Positions 1 through 6,540 are shown, counted from the first letter of the stretch. The stretch is 11,997 nucleotides of DNA from Thermoplasmata archaeon (GCA_030037875.1 JASHPV010000020.1:1-11997); one strand, 5' to 3'. Translations and numbers: made by a program. Notes: generated by a model not told the origin, from the sequence alone.

Positions 1-133
1 GAACCGGTCGACGAAAGACCGCCTCAGCGCCCGTCAATTCTCTGGCCAAGAGCCCCCCAACGTACCCTCCTAGGGCGATTTGGGGGATGCCTTGGAATCT
101 AGGATCGATAACGACGGCGTCGCTGGGCGGCAT
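1..133 (-). CDS. Hotdog thioesterase-like protein, N-terminal fragment (runs off window)
   Basis: An ATG at 133-131 on the minus strand opens a frame of 44 codons that stays open to the window edge. An in-frame TGA lies only six bases upstream of it (142-140), so this is the first possible ATG. The fragment has the pattern D-P-R-F-x-G at residues 10-15, A-L-G-G-Y-V-G-G-L-L-A at 20-30 and R-R-P at 41-43. This resembles the first strand and central helix of hotdog-fold acyl-CoA thioesterase-like proteins (F-x-G-P...N-G-G-Y...G-L-L-A...L-R-x-P-x-P), although Leu replaces the usual Asn before Gly-Gly-Tyr. A TATA-like box sits about 28 bases upstream, which would suit a leaderless mRNA. The family assignment is from memory of a motif only. 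That the frame is coding is more certain than what it encodes. Confidence 0.55.
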   Translation of the reverse strand, partial: MPPSDAVVIDPRFQGIPQIALGGYVGGLLARELTGAEAVFRRPV

Positions 134-142
134 CCTCGCTCA

Positions 143-309
143 CTCAGGTAGTTCGGTGTCTATTTGAAAAGGGGCGCCTTGCCCGTCCCAACGCCCGACC
201 TTCACGCCACCGACCTTTTCGAACAGAGGGGGGTGTTCCCGCAGGGGTCGGGGCTCGCCGGACGCGTCACCTCGACGTGAACGTCGGGGAAGCGAATTGA
301 GGAGAATCC
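143..309. other. Gap between tRNA-Cys and the thioesterase-like gene
   Basis: This gap of about 167 bases holds no recognisable gene. One minus-strand frame is open from the tRNA to the TGA at 142-140 and ends in a fairly protein-like stretch of about 25 residues (near 142-220), but it has no ATG outside the tRNA. A plus-strand hairpin with an 8-bp stem (270-277 with 282-289, loop TGAA, one G-T pair) can be drawn. On the minus strand, the direction of transcription here, the third pair is a mismatch and no T run follows, so I do not call it a terminator. Confidence 0.4.
161..170 (-). promoter_or_regulatory. Possible TATA box for the 1-133 gene
   Basis: TTTTCAAATA on the minus strand is the only AT-rich stretch in a GC-rich gap. 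It lies about 28-37 bases upstream of the ATG at 133, close to the archaeal TATA position if transcription starts at the start codon. No clear BRE can be read, so this is weak. Confidence 0.3.
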
Positions 310-382
310 AGCCAAGGGAGGGAATCGAACCCCCAGGAAACGGATCTGCAGTCCGTCGCATTAACCATTCTGCCACCTTGGC
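310..382 (-). tRNA. tRNA-Cys (anticodon GCA)
   Basis: On the minus strand a full cloverleaf can be folded. The acceptor stem is GCCAAGG with CCTTGGC, and the D arm is GCAG with an 8-base loop containing GG. The anticodon stem is ACGGA with TCCGT around the loop CTGCAGA, giving anticodon GCA for cysteine. The variable loop has 5 bases. The T arm is GGGGG with CCCTC (one G-U pair) around TTCGATT. The base after the acceptor stem (310) reads U, matching the U73 discriminator that is an identity element of tRNA-Cys. No CCA is encoded and there is no intron in the anticodon loop. It lies 24 bases downstream of the PHP gene on the same strand, with its own TATA-like box at that gene's stop codon. 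Confidence 0.97.
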
Positions 383-404
383 GTGGCGCGACGGAGGCGC
401 CCCC

Positions 405-414
405 CGTTAAAAAT
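405..414 (-). promoter_or_regulatory. Probable TATA box for tRNA-Cys, overlapping the PHP stop codon
   Basis: The minus strand reads ATTTTTAACG here, centred about 27 bases upstream of the mature 5' end of tRNA-Cys (382), the normal archaeal TATA spacing. The box includes the TAA stop of the PHP gene. The sequence between box and tRNA is strongly GC-rich, so the box stands out. It implies that the tRNA can be transcribed independently of metG. Confidence 0.5.
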
Positions 415-1117
415 GGTCGGGGTGGACGGCGCGCGGTCCGACGGGTCGAAAACCCCGGACCGTTCGAAGCAGGCCGTCGCGCACGCTCGACCGAACCCGG
501 CCCGCGAAGGAGAGCGACGAGCCTTCGGCCGTCGTCGTGTTCTTTCGGATCTGCTCGAGCACGTCTTCGAGCGAGGTGATCTCCCCGGAGAACTCCGTGA
601 ATGCCCGACCCACCAACTTCGGTTCGTGCGCGTCGCTGCCTCCAGTGCATGCGATAGAGCGCCGGGCGGCCGTCAGCTCGGCGCGGGTGTTCGCGAGCTC
701 GGAGTTCTTGCCGTTCCGACCTTCGATACCCTGAACGGGAGCCGTCGTCGCGAGGCGTCGACCGACGCCGTGGATCCACCGGAAGGGGTGTGCAAGCACG
801 GAGACACCCCCGAGGGCCGAAATGCGTTCCAACGTCTCCGCCAGAGGGCGGTCGGGCGGCGGGGACTGACGGATGCCGTACGCGAGCACGTGGCCCTCTT
901 GCGTCGAAATCTCCACCCCGGGAACAAACCAGAACCCGGGATAACTGGATTGTAGACGCTGGAGCTCAGCGAGCCCCTCGGTGGTGTTGTGGTCGGTGAG
1001 GGCGAAGCCCTGGAGCCCTTGGTACGTAATCCGCTCGAGGATCTGCTCGAACGACAATCGGGAGTCTACCGAGTACCGGCTGTGGACGTGCAGGTCCAGA
1101 CGGATGGTTGCGTTCAT
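407..1117 (-). CDS. PHP-domain metal-dependent phosphoesterase
   Basis: This 236-residue protein has the metal-binding motifs of the PHP (polymerase and histidinol phosphatase) superfamily in order: H10-V-H12, T-D42-H43-N, G-V-E69-I-S, H76, A-H110-P and G-G-S-D162-A-H164. These residues normally bind a two- or three-metal centre that hydrolyses phosphoester bonds. The size and single domain match the YciV/TrpH-like branch, whose members include 3',5'-nucleoside bisphosphate phosphatases and 5'-3' RNA/DNA exonucleases. The substrate here cannot be read from the sequence. The ATG overlaps the TGA of metG by the ATGA arrangement, so translation is probably coupled to metG. The C-terminal 35 or so residues are basic and lack the conserved motifs. 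Linkage to metG and a tRNA gene suggests, but does not show, a role in RNA or nucleotide metabolism. The fold is secure and the function is not. Confidence 0.9.
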   Translation of the reverse strand: MNATIRLDLHVHSRYSVDSRLSFEQILERITYQGLQGFALTDHNTTEGLAELQRLQSSYPGFWFVPGVEISTQEGHVLAYGIRQSPPPDRPLAETLERISALGGVSVLAHPFRWIHGVGRRLATTAPVQGIEGRNGKNSELANTRAELTAARRSIACTGGSDAHEPKLVGRAFTEFSGEITSLEDVLEQIRKNTTTAEGSSLSFAGRVRSSVRDGLLRTVRGFRPVGPRAVHPDHF

Positions 1118-3378
1118 CGTACCCGGGTCCCGGCCGGAAGGTCGGCGCCCGGAAGTAATAGCTCTCCGGAGTCAAAATGGATTACCTGTCCCTGGGAACC
1201 CCCGGGACCGTCCAACTGGACCACGATCCGGCTCCCGACAGCCCAGTTTCCGGAGGTCTCGATGGTCCGGTCGCCGAGGTCCACTACGAGCCGGCCGTCG
1301 CGGCTCTCCGTGACGGTTCCGACCACCATCGGATTTGACTCGAACACGGAATAAGAGATAATCGGCGAATCGATGGCCCCGGCAGAAACGAAGGTCCCGG
1401 GCGAGACCGCTTCCGGATAGCTAAGAACCTCGACACGGGACCCGGTGTCCGCCGCGAGCACCATACCTTGGGACGTCATCTTTCGGATCGTCCTGGGTTC
1501 GAGGTTGGCGAGGACCGCTACCCGTCGCCCGAGAAGTTCTTCCTCCTTGTAGAACGGGCGTAACCCGGCCACCACCGTACGCGGTTTCGGCCCTCCCACA
1601 TTGAGCTCGATGACGTACAGTTTGTCCGCCGAAGGGTGCGGCGAGATCGTTTGCACCGTGGCGGCTTGGATCGCGAAGGGAACGAAACCGCTCGGGGCCG
1701 GGACCGGCACCGTGGGGGGCGGGGTCCCAGGGGCCGGCGGAGGAGCTTCCGCCCTCGGGAAGAGGGGTCGCACCTCCCCCAGCGTCTGACCGGCTGGCGG
1801 TGGTGTCAGTGCTCCGGCCCAGCTCCCCGCACCGGGACCCTGGTCGAATCCCATCATGCGCCAGACCTGTTCCGAGGAGAACGGAAGCACCGGACTGAGC
1901 CACATCGCCGCGGCCTTGAGCAGCCAGAGCGCTTCGTAGACCGTCTGCGCCCTCGCCGCGTCCGATGCTTGCCAGGGACGCGCCTCCTGGAACCACCGGT
2001 TCCCTTCCCGTACCTCCGTCAACGTCCGTTCGAATCCTTCCTTGAGTCGGACCGCCTCGAAGTGGCCGGTGATTTCCTCATGGGCGGCGCGGATCCGCGC
2101 GCCGATCCCGTCGCCGGCCTCCGGGTGGAAACCGCTGGGCGGGTTCGGTATCTTTCCGGAGAAGTTCTCTCGCGCAAAGACGAGAACCCGCTGGACCAGG
2201 TTCCCGTACTGGTTCGAGAGGACCTCTTCCGACAGTCGGGAGAACTCGTCCCAGTTGAGCTGCGTGTCGTGGTTTTGGGGTGCCAGTGCCGCGGCGTAGA
2301 AGCGGATCACGTCGGGAGGATAATGGGCCAGCAGGGCCGGAATGAAGGCGTCGAGATCCGTGGAGCGGGACTTGGAAATCTTGCGCCCCTCGATCTGCAT
2401 CCACTCGTTGGCCGGCACGTCGTACGGCCGCTGGAACCCGCCCGCGGAGATGAGGATGCCCGGCCAGAGCAGGGTGTGGAAGTAGATGTTGTCCTTTCCG
2501 ACGAAATAGTACTGACGGACCGGTGCCTCCGGGTCCCAAAACCGGTGCCAGGCCTCGGGCTCGCCCCGACGGATGGCCCATTCTTTGGCCGCGGATAGGT
2601 ATCCCACCACCGCCTCGAACCAGACGTAGATTCGCTTCGTCGGGTAGCCGTCCAACGGAATCGGGATGCCCCAGGTCATGTCCCGGGTGATGGCCCGGGG
2701 TTTCAGGCCGGCTTGGAGGAAATTCTGGGTAGCGGCGAGCACGTTCCCGCGCCAGTAGTTTTTGTCCGCAAGAAAGTGGGCGAGCGTCCCCTGCATCTTG
2801 TCGAGACGGAGGTAGAAATGCTCGGTAGGCCGGAACTCCGCGGGAGTTCCGCACAGCGAGCAGCGGGGTTCGATCAGTTGCTTCGGATCGAGGACGCGAC
2901 CGCACTGGTCGCACTCGTCGCCGCGGGCCGATTCGTTGCCGCAGAAGGGACATCGGCCGTTGAGGTAACGGTCCGGGAGGAATCGACGGTCCTTCGGACA
3001 GTACGCGTTGTCCTCGCTGGCCCGGGTGATGTATCCATTCTGCAAGAGCCGCAGAAACAGTTCCTGAACCGTCCGTTCGTGGTTCGTGGTGTGGGTGTGG
3101 GTGAACAGGTCGTAGTTCAGGCCCAGCTTCTCCAGCCCGGCCTTGTTGATCGCGTGGTACCTTTCGGCGATGACGCGCGGAGAGACTCCTTCTTTCTCCG
3201 CGGCGTATGCGGTCGGCGTTCCATGCATGTCGGAACCGGAGACCATCAGCACTTCGTCGCCGAGGAGTCGATGGAAGCGAGCGAAGATGTCAGCCGGCAG
3301 ATAGGCGCCCGCAAGGTGACCCATGTGGAAGGGACCGTTGGCGTACGGCCACCCGACGCCCACAAAGATTCGCGTCAT
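1114..3378 (-). CDS. metG: Methionyl-tRNA synthetase with C-terminal tRNA-binding domain and extra tail
   Basis: This cytosolic enzyme charges tRNA-Met with methionine using ATP. The class I signature H-M-G-H is at residues 18-21 and the KMSKS equivalent K-I-S-K-S at 333-337. The connective peptide (about 127-175) holds four Cys-x-x-Cys pairs, the two-zinc archaeal/eukaryotic type. The alpha-helical anticodon-binding domain follows, then a Pro-rich linker and an OB-fold EMAPII/Trbp111-like tRNA-binding domain at about 568-668. The protein continues for about 86 residues beyond that domain, which is unusual. I chose the ATG at 3378 (754 residues) because the family consensus begins right there (M-T-R-I-F-V-G-V-G-W-P-Y). 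The 56 upstream in-frame codons look like noncoding DNA. A GAGGGGGAG stretch (3388-3380) just upstream can serve as ribosome-binding site. The PHP gene follows with a 4-base overlap. Confidence 0.97.
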   Translation of the reverse strand: MTRIFVGVGWPYANGPFHMGHLAGAYLPADIFARFHRLLGDEVLMVSGSDMHGTPTAYAAEKEGVSPRVIAERYHAINKAGLEKLGLNYDLFTHTHTTNHERTVQELFLRLLQNGYITRASEDNAYCPKDRRFLPDRYLNGRCPFCGNESARGDECDQCGRVLDPKQLIEPRCSLCGTPAEFRPTEHFYLRLDKMQGTLAHFLADKNYWRGNVLAATQNFLQAGLKPRAITRDMTWGIPIPLDGYPTKRIYVWFEAVVGYLSAAKEWAIRRGEPEAWHRFWDPEAPVRQYYFVGKDNIYFHTLLWPGILISAGGFQRPYDVPANEWMQIEGRKISKSRSTDLDAFIPALLAHYPPDVIRFYAAALAPQNHDTQLNWDEFSRLSEEVLSNQYGNLVQRVLVFARENFSGKIPNPPSGFHPEAGDGIGARIRAAHEEITGHFEAVRLKEGFERTLTEVREGNRWFQEARPWQASDAARAQTVYEALWLLKAAAMWLSPVLPFSSEQVWRMMGFDQGPGAGSWAGALTPPPAGQTLGEVRPLFPRAEAPPPAPGTPPPTVPVPAPSGFVPFAIQAATVQTISPHPSADKLYVIELNVGGPKPRTVVAGLRPFYKEEELLGRRVAVLANLEPRTIRKMTSQGMVLAADTGSRVEVLSYPEAVSPGTFVSAGAIDSPIISYSVFESNPMVVGTVTESRDGRLVVDLGDRTIETSGNWAVGSRIVVQLDGPGGSQGQVIHFDSGELLLPGADLPAGTRVR

Positions 3379-3420
3379 ACTCCCCCTCGGCCCAAGAGAT
3401 GAACCGAATCGCGGGGCGCC

Positions 3421-3434
3421 AAAACGGTTTAGGT
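3421..3434 (-). promoter_or_regulatory. Possible metG promoter (TATA-like)
   Basis: The minus strand reads ACCTAAACCGTTTT, the most AT-rich stretch upstream of metG. It is about 45-55 bases before the ATG, which would give a short leader carrying the purine-rich ribosome-binding site at 3380-3388. The match to an archaeal TATA consensus is poor. On the plus strand I find no convincing box for the divergent RDD gene; AAGTACT (3512-3518) is the only weak candidate. Confidence 0.25.
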
Positions 3435-3547
3435 ACCGAACTCCGAGTGCAAAGGCTCGGCTAGGCCCCTTGTCCAGAGACAGAGCATCAACCGGGGTTG
3501 ACGCCCGCCCCAAGTACTGACCTCGCCCCTCAGCAACCGGTGTCAAA

Positions 3548-4072
3548 ATGTCGGCCTACGGGACGGCAAACCCCACCCTACCTGCCTATCTTCCTCCTCC
3601 GCCGCCGCCCCCGGCGGATTATGCGTACGGGCTCCGGTATGCGGCGTTGCTCCGCCGCTTTGCGGCCGCTCTGATCGATCTGGTCGTCTTGGTGATCGCC
3701 ACGGCCGTCATCGCTGTCCCGTTCGGCGTGATCGCGGCGTTGTTCACGTTGACCCCGGGCACGGTTCCGTGGGTGACCGCGTGGCTCTTTGGGCCGCTGA
3801 CCCTGATTCTCTTCGGTCTTTGGATAGTGTATTTCACGTATCTTGAAGGCACCTCGGGACAGACGCTCGGAAAGCACGCGCTGGGCTTGCGTGTGATCGA
3901 CCTCAGTACGGGTCGACCGCCCAGTTTCTCGAAGGCGCTCGTGCGAACCTTGTTCCGTATCGTCGATTGGCTTCCCGGGTTCTATCTGCTGGGCTTCGTC
4001 GTGGCCGCACTCACGGCCCGCAAGCAGCGGCTCGGCGACCTGGTGGCCGAGACGGTCGTGATAGCCGTCTGA
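3548..4072 (+). CDS. RDD-family integral membrane protein
   Basis: This 174-residue protein has the RDD-family layout. A cytosolic Pro-rich N-terminus (seven Pro in a row around residues 16-22) is followed by R-R-F-A-A-A-L-I-D-L at 36-45, where Arg and Asp of the first helix give the family its name. Predicted membrane segments are at about 39-66, 76-99 and 141-156. Between segments two and three lies the typical loop G-Q-T-L-G-K...G-L-R-V-I-D, and the C-terminus ends R-L-G-D-L-V-A-E-T, also typical. RDD proteins are mostly uncharacterised; some bacterial members have been linked to ion transport. No strong Shine-Dalgarno site precedes the ATG. It begins a plus-strand group, divergent from metG, with another membrane protein 24 bases downstream. 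The role is unknown. Confidence 0.88.
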   Translation: MSAYGTANPTLPAYLPPPPPPPADYAYGLRYAALLRRFAAALIDLVVLVIATAVIAVPFGVIAALFTLTPGTVPWVTAWLFGPLTLILFGLWIVYFTYLEGTSGQTLGKHALGLRVIDLSTGRPPSFSKALVRTLFRIVDWLPGFYLLGFVVAALTARKQRLGDLVAETVVIAV

Positions 4073-4085
4073 GAACGAGAACAAC

Positions 4086-4091
4086 GGAGGG
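4086..4091 (+). promoter_or_regulatory. Shine-Dalgarno site of the 4097 gene
   Basis: GGAGGG lies five bases before the ATG at 4097. It is one of the few strong ribosome-binding sites in the window and fixes this start. It also suggests that the gene is translated from the RDD-gene transcript rather than as a leaderless mRNA. Confidence 0.6.
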
Positions 4092-4096
4092 CAGCG

Positions 4097-4546
4097 ATGC
4101 GGCTTTGGGCTGCCCTGTACGCGGCGATTTGGGTCGTGTTCCTGGAGTTCCTCCTGGCCATGATTCCACAATGGCAACCGTTCCTCTCCTATCTCCACGA
4201 TGGCCTGGGCTTCGTCATCGTGGTCATAGCCTACCTCAATTTCGCCGCATTGCGCCAGACCACGGTCCCGGGGCGAGTGAAGCGCATCGCCTGGGCGACG
4301 CTCTATCTGGCAGTGCTTACGGTGTTCCTGGGCGTACTCGTAGTCTTCCACGTGGGATCCGGGTGGCCCATCGCGTTCGGCTTGACCGTATGGAATCTCC
4401 TTTTGTTTGTCCATGTGGTTAACGCATTCGCCATCCTCACCCAGATGGCCGCGGTCGCGATCGCCTACGACATGTGGGAAGAGAAGGAATTCCTCCAAGA
4501 GACCCGGCCCGGAGAGATCCCCCCGGCTCCCGCGCCAGCGCGATAG
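4097..4546 (+). CDS. Small four-helix membrane protein of unknown function
   Basis: I do not recognise a named family. The 149 residues hold four strongly hydrophobic segments, at about 3-23, 34-53, 63-85 and 97-123, then a charged, Pro-rich cytosolic tail (W-E-E-K-E...A-P-A-P-A-R). There is no signal peptide apart from the first helix. Three histidines lie in or at the ends of helices: H34 (start of helix 2), H85 (end of helix 3) and H106 (middle of helix 4). Four-helix membrane proteins with paired His often bind haem b, but spacing and partner residues do not identify a family, so haem binding is speculation. The ATG at 4097 is supported by a GGAGGG site five bases upstream. It follows the RDD gene by 24 bases and probably shares its mRNA. 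Confidence 0.85.
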   Translation: MRLWAALYAAIWVVFLEFLLAMIPQWQPFLSYLHDGLGFVIVVIAYLNFAALRQTTVPGRVKRIAWATLYLAVLTVFLGVLVVFHVGSGWPIAFGLTVWNLLLFVHVVNAFAILTQMAAVAIAYDMWEEKEFLQETRPGEIPPAPAPAR

Positions 4547-4570
4547 CCGGTAGGTGCTCCCGCGCGCAGA

Positions 4571-4577
4571 GTTTATT
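4571..4577 (+). promoter_or_regulatory. Probable thyX TATA box
   Basis: GTTTATT stands in GC-rich sequence, centred about 27 bases upstream of the ATG at 4602. That is the expected archaeal distance if thyX is transcribed as a leaderless mRNA from 4602. It argues for 4602 over the upstream GTG (4554) and the ATG at 4623. Confidence 0.5.
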
Positions 4578-4601
4578 CCGCACCGTCCTTGCCCCGGCCA
4601 C

Positions 4602-5510
4602 ATGACAGACGGCGAACCGCCCATGACGCGCCCCTCCGTTCCCGAAGCGGACCGCCTCATCGGGGTGAAACGACCGGTACTGTCGCATGGATTCGTCGTG
4701 CTCGTGGACTATATGGGCAATGATGCGGCGATCGTGCAGGCCGCCCGGGTGTCATACGGCCCCGGGACAAAATCCATCCGGGACGACCGGGGACTCATCC
4801 GTTACTTGCTTCGCCACCGACACACGACGCCCTTCGAAATGGTCGAGTTCAAGTTTCTTGTCCGGCTTCCAATCTACGTCGCCCGCCAGTGGATCCGGCA
4901 CCGGACGGGCAGTACGAATGAGTTCTCAGCGCGGTACTCCATCGTACCGGACGAATTCGATCTTCCCCCGCTCGAGGAGATCCGACGACAGTCCACTCGG
5001 AACCGACAAGGCAGGGCCGAGCCGGTGGCACCGGAGGTCGCCGAGCGCTTCCGATCCGATCTGGAACGGGTAAGCCGCGATGCCTATGCCGCCTACACGG
5101 CGGCACTGGAGCACGGCGTCGCGCGGGAGACGGCCCGCACCATCCTACCACTGGCGTACTACACCCAGTGGTACTGGAAGATCAACCTCTGGAACTTGCT
5201 CCATTTCTTGTCGCTGCGGCTCGACGCGCACTCGCAAGAGGAAATCCGTCTCTATGCTGCAGAGGTCTCCAAGGCGGTCCAGGCCGTCTGTCCGGTGGCC
5301 TACGAAGCGTTCGAGGACTTCGTCATGGGAAGTGTCTCGCTCAGCGCGAAGGAGCGCCTGGCGGTCCGATCCCTGCTCCAAGGATCCACTCCCGAAAAGG
5401 CGTGCGCCGATGCCGGGCTTCCGCTCAACCGGGAGGACGGGAAGCCGATGACGACGGGGGAAGGAGTCGAGTTCCTGGAGAAGCTCGAGCGAATTCGAGC
5501 GCCTGCCTAG
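4602..5510 (+). CDS. thyX: FAD-dependent thymidylate synthase ThyX, long bacterial-type form
   Basis: ThyX makes dTMP from dUMP with methylenetetrahydrofolate, using FAD and NADPH. The signature R-H-R-x7-S is complete (R99-H100-R101...S109, followed by A-R-Y). The dUMP-binding region F-L-S-L-R-L-D-A-H-S-Q-E-E-I-R is at about 202-216. At 302 residues it is far longer than the roughly 220-residue type enzyme. The segment S-T-R-N-R-Q-G-R (131-138), the block Y-Y-T-Q-W-Y-W-K-I-N (186-195) and the C-terminal A-Y-E-A-F-E-D-F extension recall the long form known from alphaproteobacteria such as Rickettsia, as I remember it. Acquisition from bacteria is therefore plausible. The start at 4602 is chosen for its TATA spacing; the ATG at 4623 (295 residues) is the alternative. 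A T run follows the stop, and xerA converges 22 bases further on. Confidence 0.95.
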   Translation: MTDGEPPMTRPSVPEADRLIGVKRPVLSHGFVVLVDYMGNDAAIVQAARVSYGPGTKSIRDDRGLIRYLLRHRHTTPFEMVEFKFLVRLPIYVARQWIRHRTGSTNEFSARYSIVPDEFDLPPLEEIRRQSTRNRQGRAEPVAPEVAERFRSDLERVSRDAYAAYTAALEHGVARETARTILPLAYYTQWYWKINLWNLLHFLSLRLDAHSQEEIRLYAAEVSKAVQAVCPVAYEAFEDFVMGSVSLSAKERLAVRSLLQGSTPEKACADAGLPLNREDGKPMTTGEGVEFLEKLERIRAPA

Positions 5511-5517
5511 AGTTTTT
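5511..5517 (+). terminator. Short T-run after thyX
   Basis: AGTTTTT follows directly after the thyX stop codon, in a 22-base gap before the convergent xerA stop. Archaeal termination commonly uses such U-rich runs without a hairpin. The run of five T is short, so this is a modest call. Confidence 0.4.
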
Positions 5518-5532
5518 CCCGCGGAGGGCGGC

Positions 5533-6441
5533 TCAATACTCGGGTTTCGCCCGGCGATAGGCTTCCCGGAGCGCCGCCGTGTCGACGTGAGTGTAAATCT
5601 GCGTCGTGGCGACCGAGGCGTGCCCGAGCAGCTTCTGGATGTACCGGATGTCACAGCCGCGGCTCAGCAGCGTGGTCGCGAGCGTGTGTCGGAGCATGTG
5701 GGGTGTTACCCGTCGGTTGATCTGAGCCCTTTCGGCACTCGAGCGCACCATCCGTTCCACCGTTACGGGGCTCACGGGGAACAATCGGCCCCCCGAGTGG
5801 CCCGCGAGTGCCCGGTCGGTCACGTACTTGTCGATGGCCGCTCGCGTTTTCTCCTCGATGATGACTTCCCGGTCCCGATCCCCTTTTCCTGAGCGCACGT
5901 GGAGGACGTTCGAGGCCAGGTCGATGTCCTCGACGGACAACCGGCACAGCTCGCCCACCCGGAGCCCGCAATAGGCGAGCACATGGAGGATGGCGGAGTC
6001 GCGTGGGCTATCCCTGACCACGTCGAAGAGGCGATGCGTCTCTTCCTCGGTCAGGTAATGGGGAAGACGCGCCGGCCGGCGCGGCGCTTCGAGCTGCTCG
6101 GCGGTCGCCAGTCCAAAGCTTCGGAACAGACACGTCAGTCCTCGGACCGTGGTGTAGAGAGAGTTCTTGCTGTAGTGGCGCTCGAGCACGAGGTGCTCTC
6201 GGAAGTTGTTGAGGTCCTGCGGAGCCACGTTTTCGAGCGGTTTTTGGACGTACCCGAGGAACATCCGGGCGATGTGACCATACTGCTTGACCGTGCACGG
6301 GCTCCGCTCCTGGGATTGGAGCAACCGGGTGAACCGGTCCACCACCGGAGCGACCGAGAAGGAACGGGGTTCCCCCGCCGATGGTACCGGGAGAGGCCGG
6401 GGGCGCCCGGCGCGGGTGCGCGGGGCCGCCGAAGAAGCCAT
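5533..6441 (-). CDS. xerA: XerA-type tyrosine recombinase
   Basis: This 302-residue site-specific recombinase has a SAM-like core-binding domain (about 31-120) and a complete catalytic domain. The active-site residues are all visible: R161 in C-G-L-R-V-G-E-L, K186 in S-G-K-G-D, H248-x-x-R251 in H-M-L-R-H-T, H274 in L-G-H-A-S and the nucleophile Y283 in I-Y-T-H-V. The ending A-Y-R-R-A-K-P-E-Y is typical of archaeal XerA, which acts alone at a dif-like site to resolve chromosome dimers. No flanking direct repeats, tRNA-end attachment duplication or phage genes are nearby, so a housekeeping XerA is more likely than a mobile-element integrase. The first 30 residues are Pro/Arg-rich and probably disordered. 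The ATG at 6441 lies about 29 bases after a TTAATTAA box, suggesting a leaderless mRNA. Confidence 0.93.
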   Translation of the reverse strand: MASSAAPRTRAGRPRPLPVPSAGEPRSFSVAPVVDRFTRLLQSQERSPCTVKQYGHIARMFLGYVQKPLENVAPQDLNNFREHLVLERHYSKNSLYTTVRGLTCLFRSFGLATAEQLEAPRRPARLPHYLTEEETHRLFDVVRDSPRDSAILHVLAYCGLRVGELCRLSVEDIDLASNVLHVRSGKGDRDREVIIEEKTRAAIDKYVTDRALAGHSGGRLFPVSPVTVERMVRSSAERAQINRRVTPHMLRHTLATTLLSRGCDIRYIQKLLGHASVATTQIYTHVDTAALREAYRRAKPEY

Positions 6442-6463
6442 CGAAGCTCAGTTGGCCCGGGTT

Positions 6464-6474
6464 CGGTTAATTAA
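6464..6474 (-). promoter_or_regulatory. Probable xerA TATA box (palindromic TTAATTAA)
   Basis: TTAATTAA (6467-6474), with CGG at 6464-6466, is centred about 29 bases upstream of the xerA ATG, which fits a leaderless archaeal promoter. The palindrome could in principle also act on the plus strand. There it is only about 18 bases before the GTG at 6488, too close for that codon to be a leaderless start. Confidence 0.55.
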
Positions 6475-6532
6475 GAGTTGATGTCGAGTGGTATCTCGCG
6501 CGCGGCTCACCATCGCCGAATCGTTCGACGCT

Positions 6533-6540
6533 CAAATATC
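6533..6540 (+). promoter_or_regulatory. Possible TATA box for the thiolase gene
   Basis: CAAATATC is an AT-rich box centred about 24 bases before the GTG at 6560. The spacing is slightly short of the usual 26-27. It lies inside the longest open frame of the thiolase gene, and so supports translation starting at 6560 rather than 6488. Confidence 0.3.

Noticed and set aside
270..289. Hairpin downstream of tRNA-Cys
   Set aside because: The stem is complete only on the plus strand, while transcription here is on the minus strand; no T run follows. A chance inverted repeat is likely.
1636..2598. 320-codon plus-strand open frame opposite metG
   Set aside because: Antisense shadow of a well-supported gene; no motif.
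3379..3546. 56-codon N-terminal extension of the metG frame
   Set aside because: It precedes the universal MetRS N-terminal motif, has no family-like sequence and contains the likely promoter; the ATG at 3378 has a purine-rich ribosome-binding site.
3578..4660. 360-codon minus-strand open frame opposite the RDD and four-helix genes
   Set aside because: Rich in Arg, Gly, His and Glu, as expected of an antisense of membrane-protein genes; no recognisable domain, whereas the plus-strand genes have clear membrane segments and motifs.
5533..6441. Mobile-element integrase, implying a genomic island
   Set aside because: No attachment repeats, duplicated tRNA end, phage or transfer genes nearby. 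The protein looks like full-length housekeeping XerA, and the neighbours are core genes.
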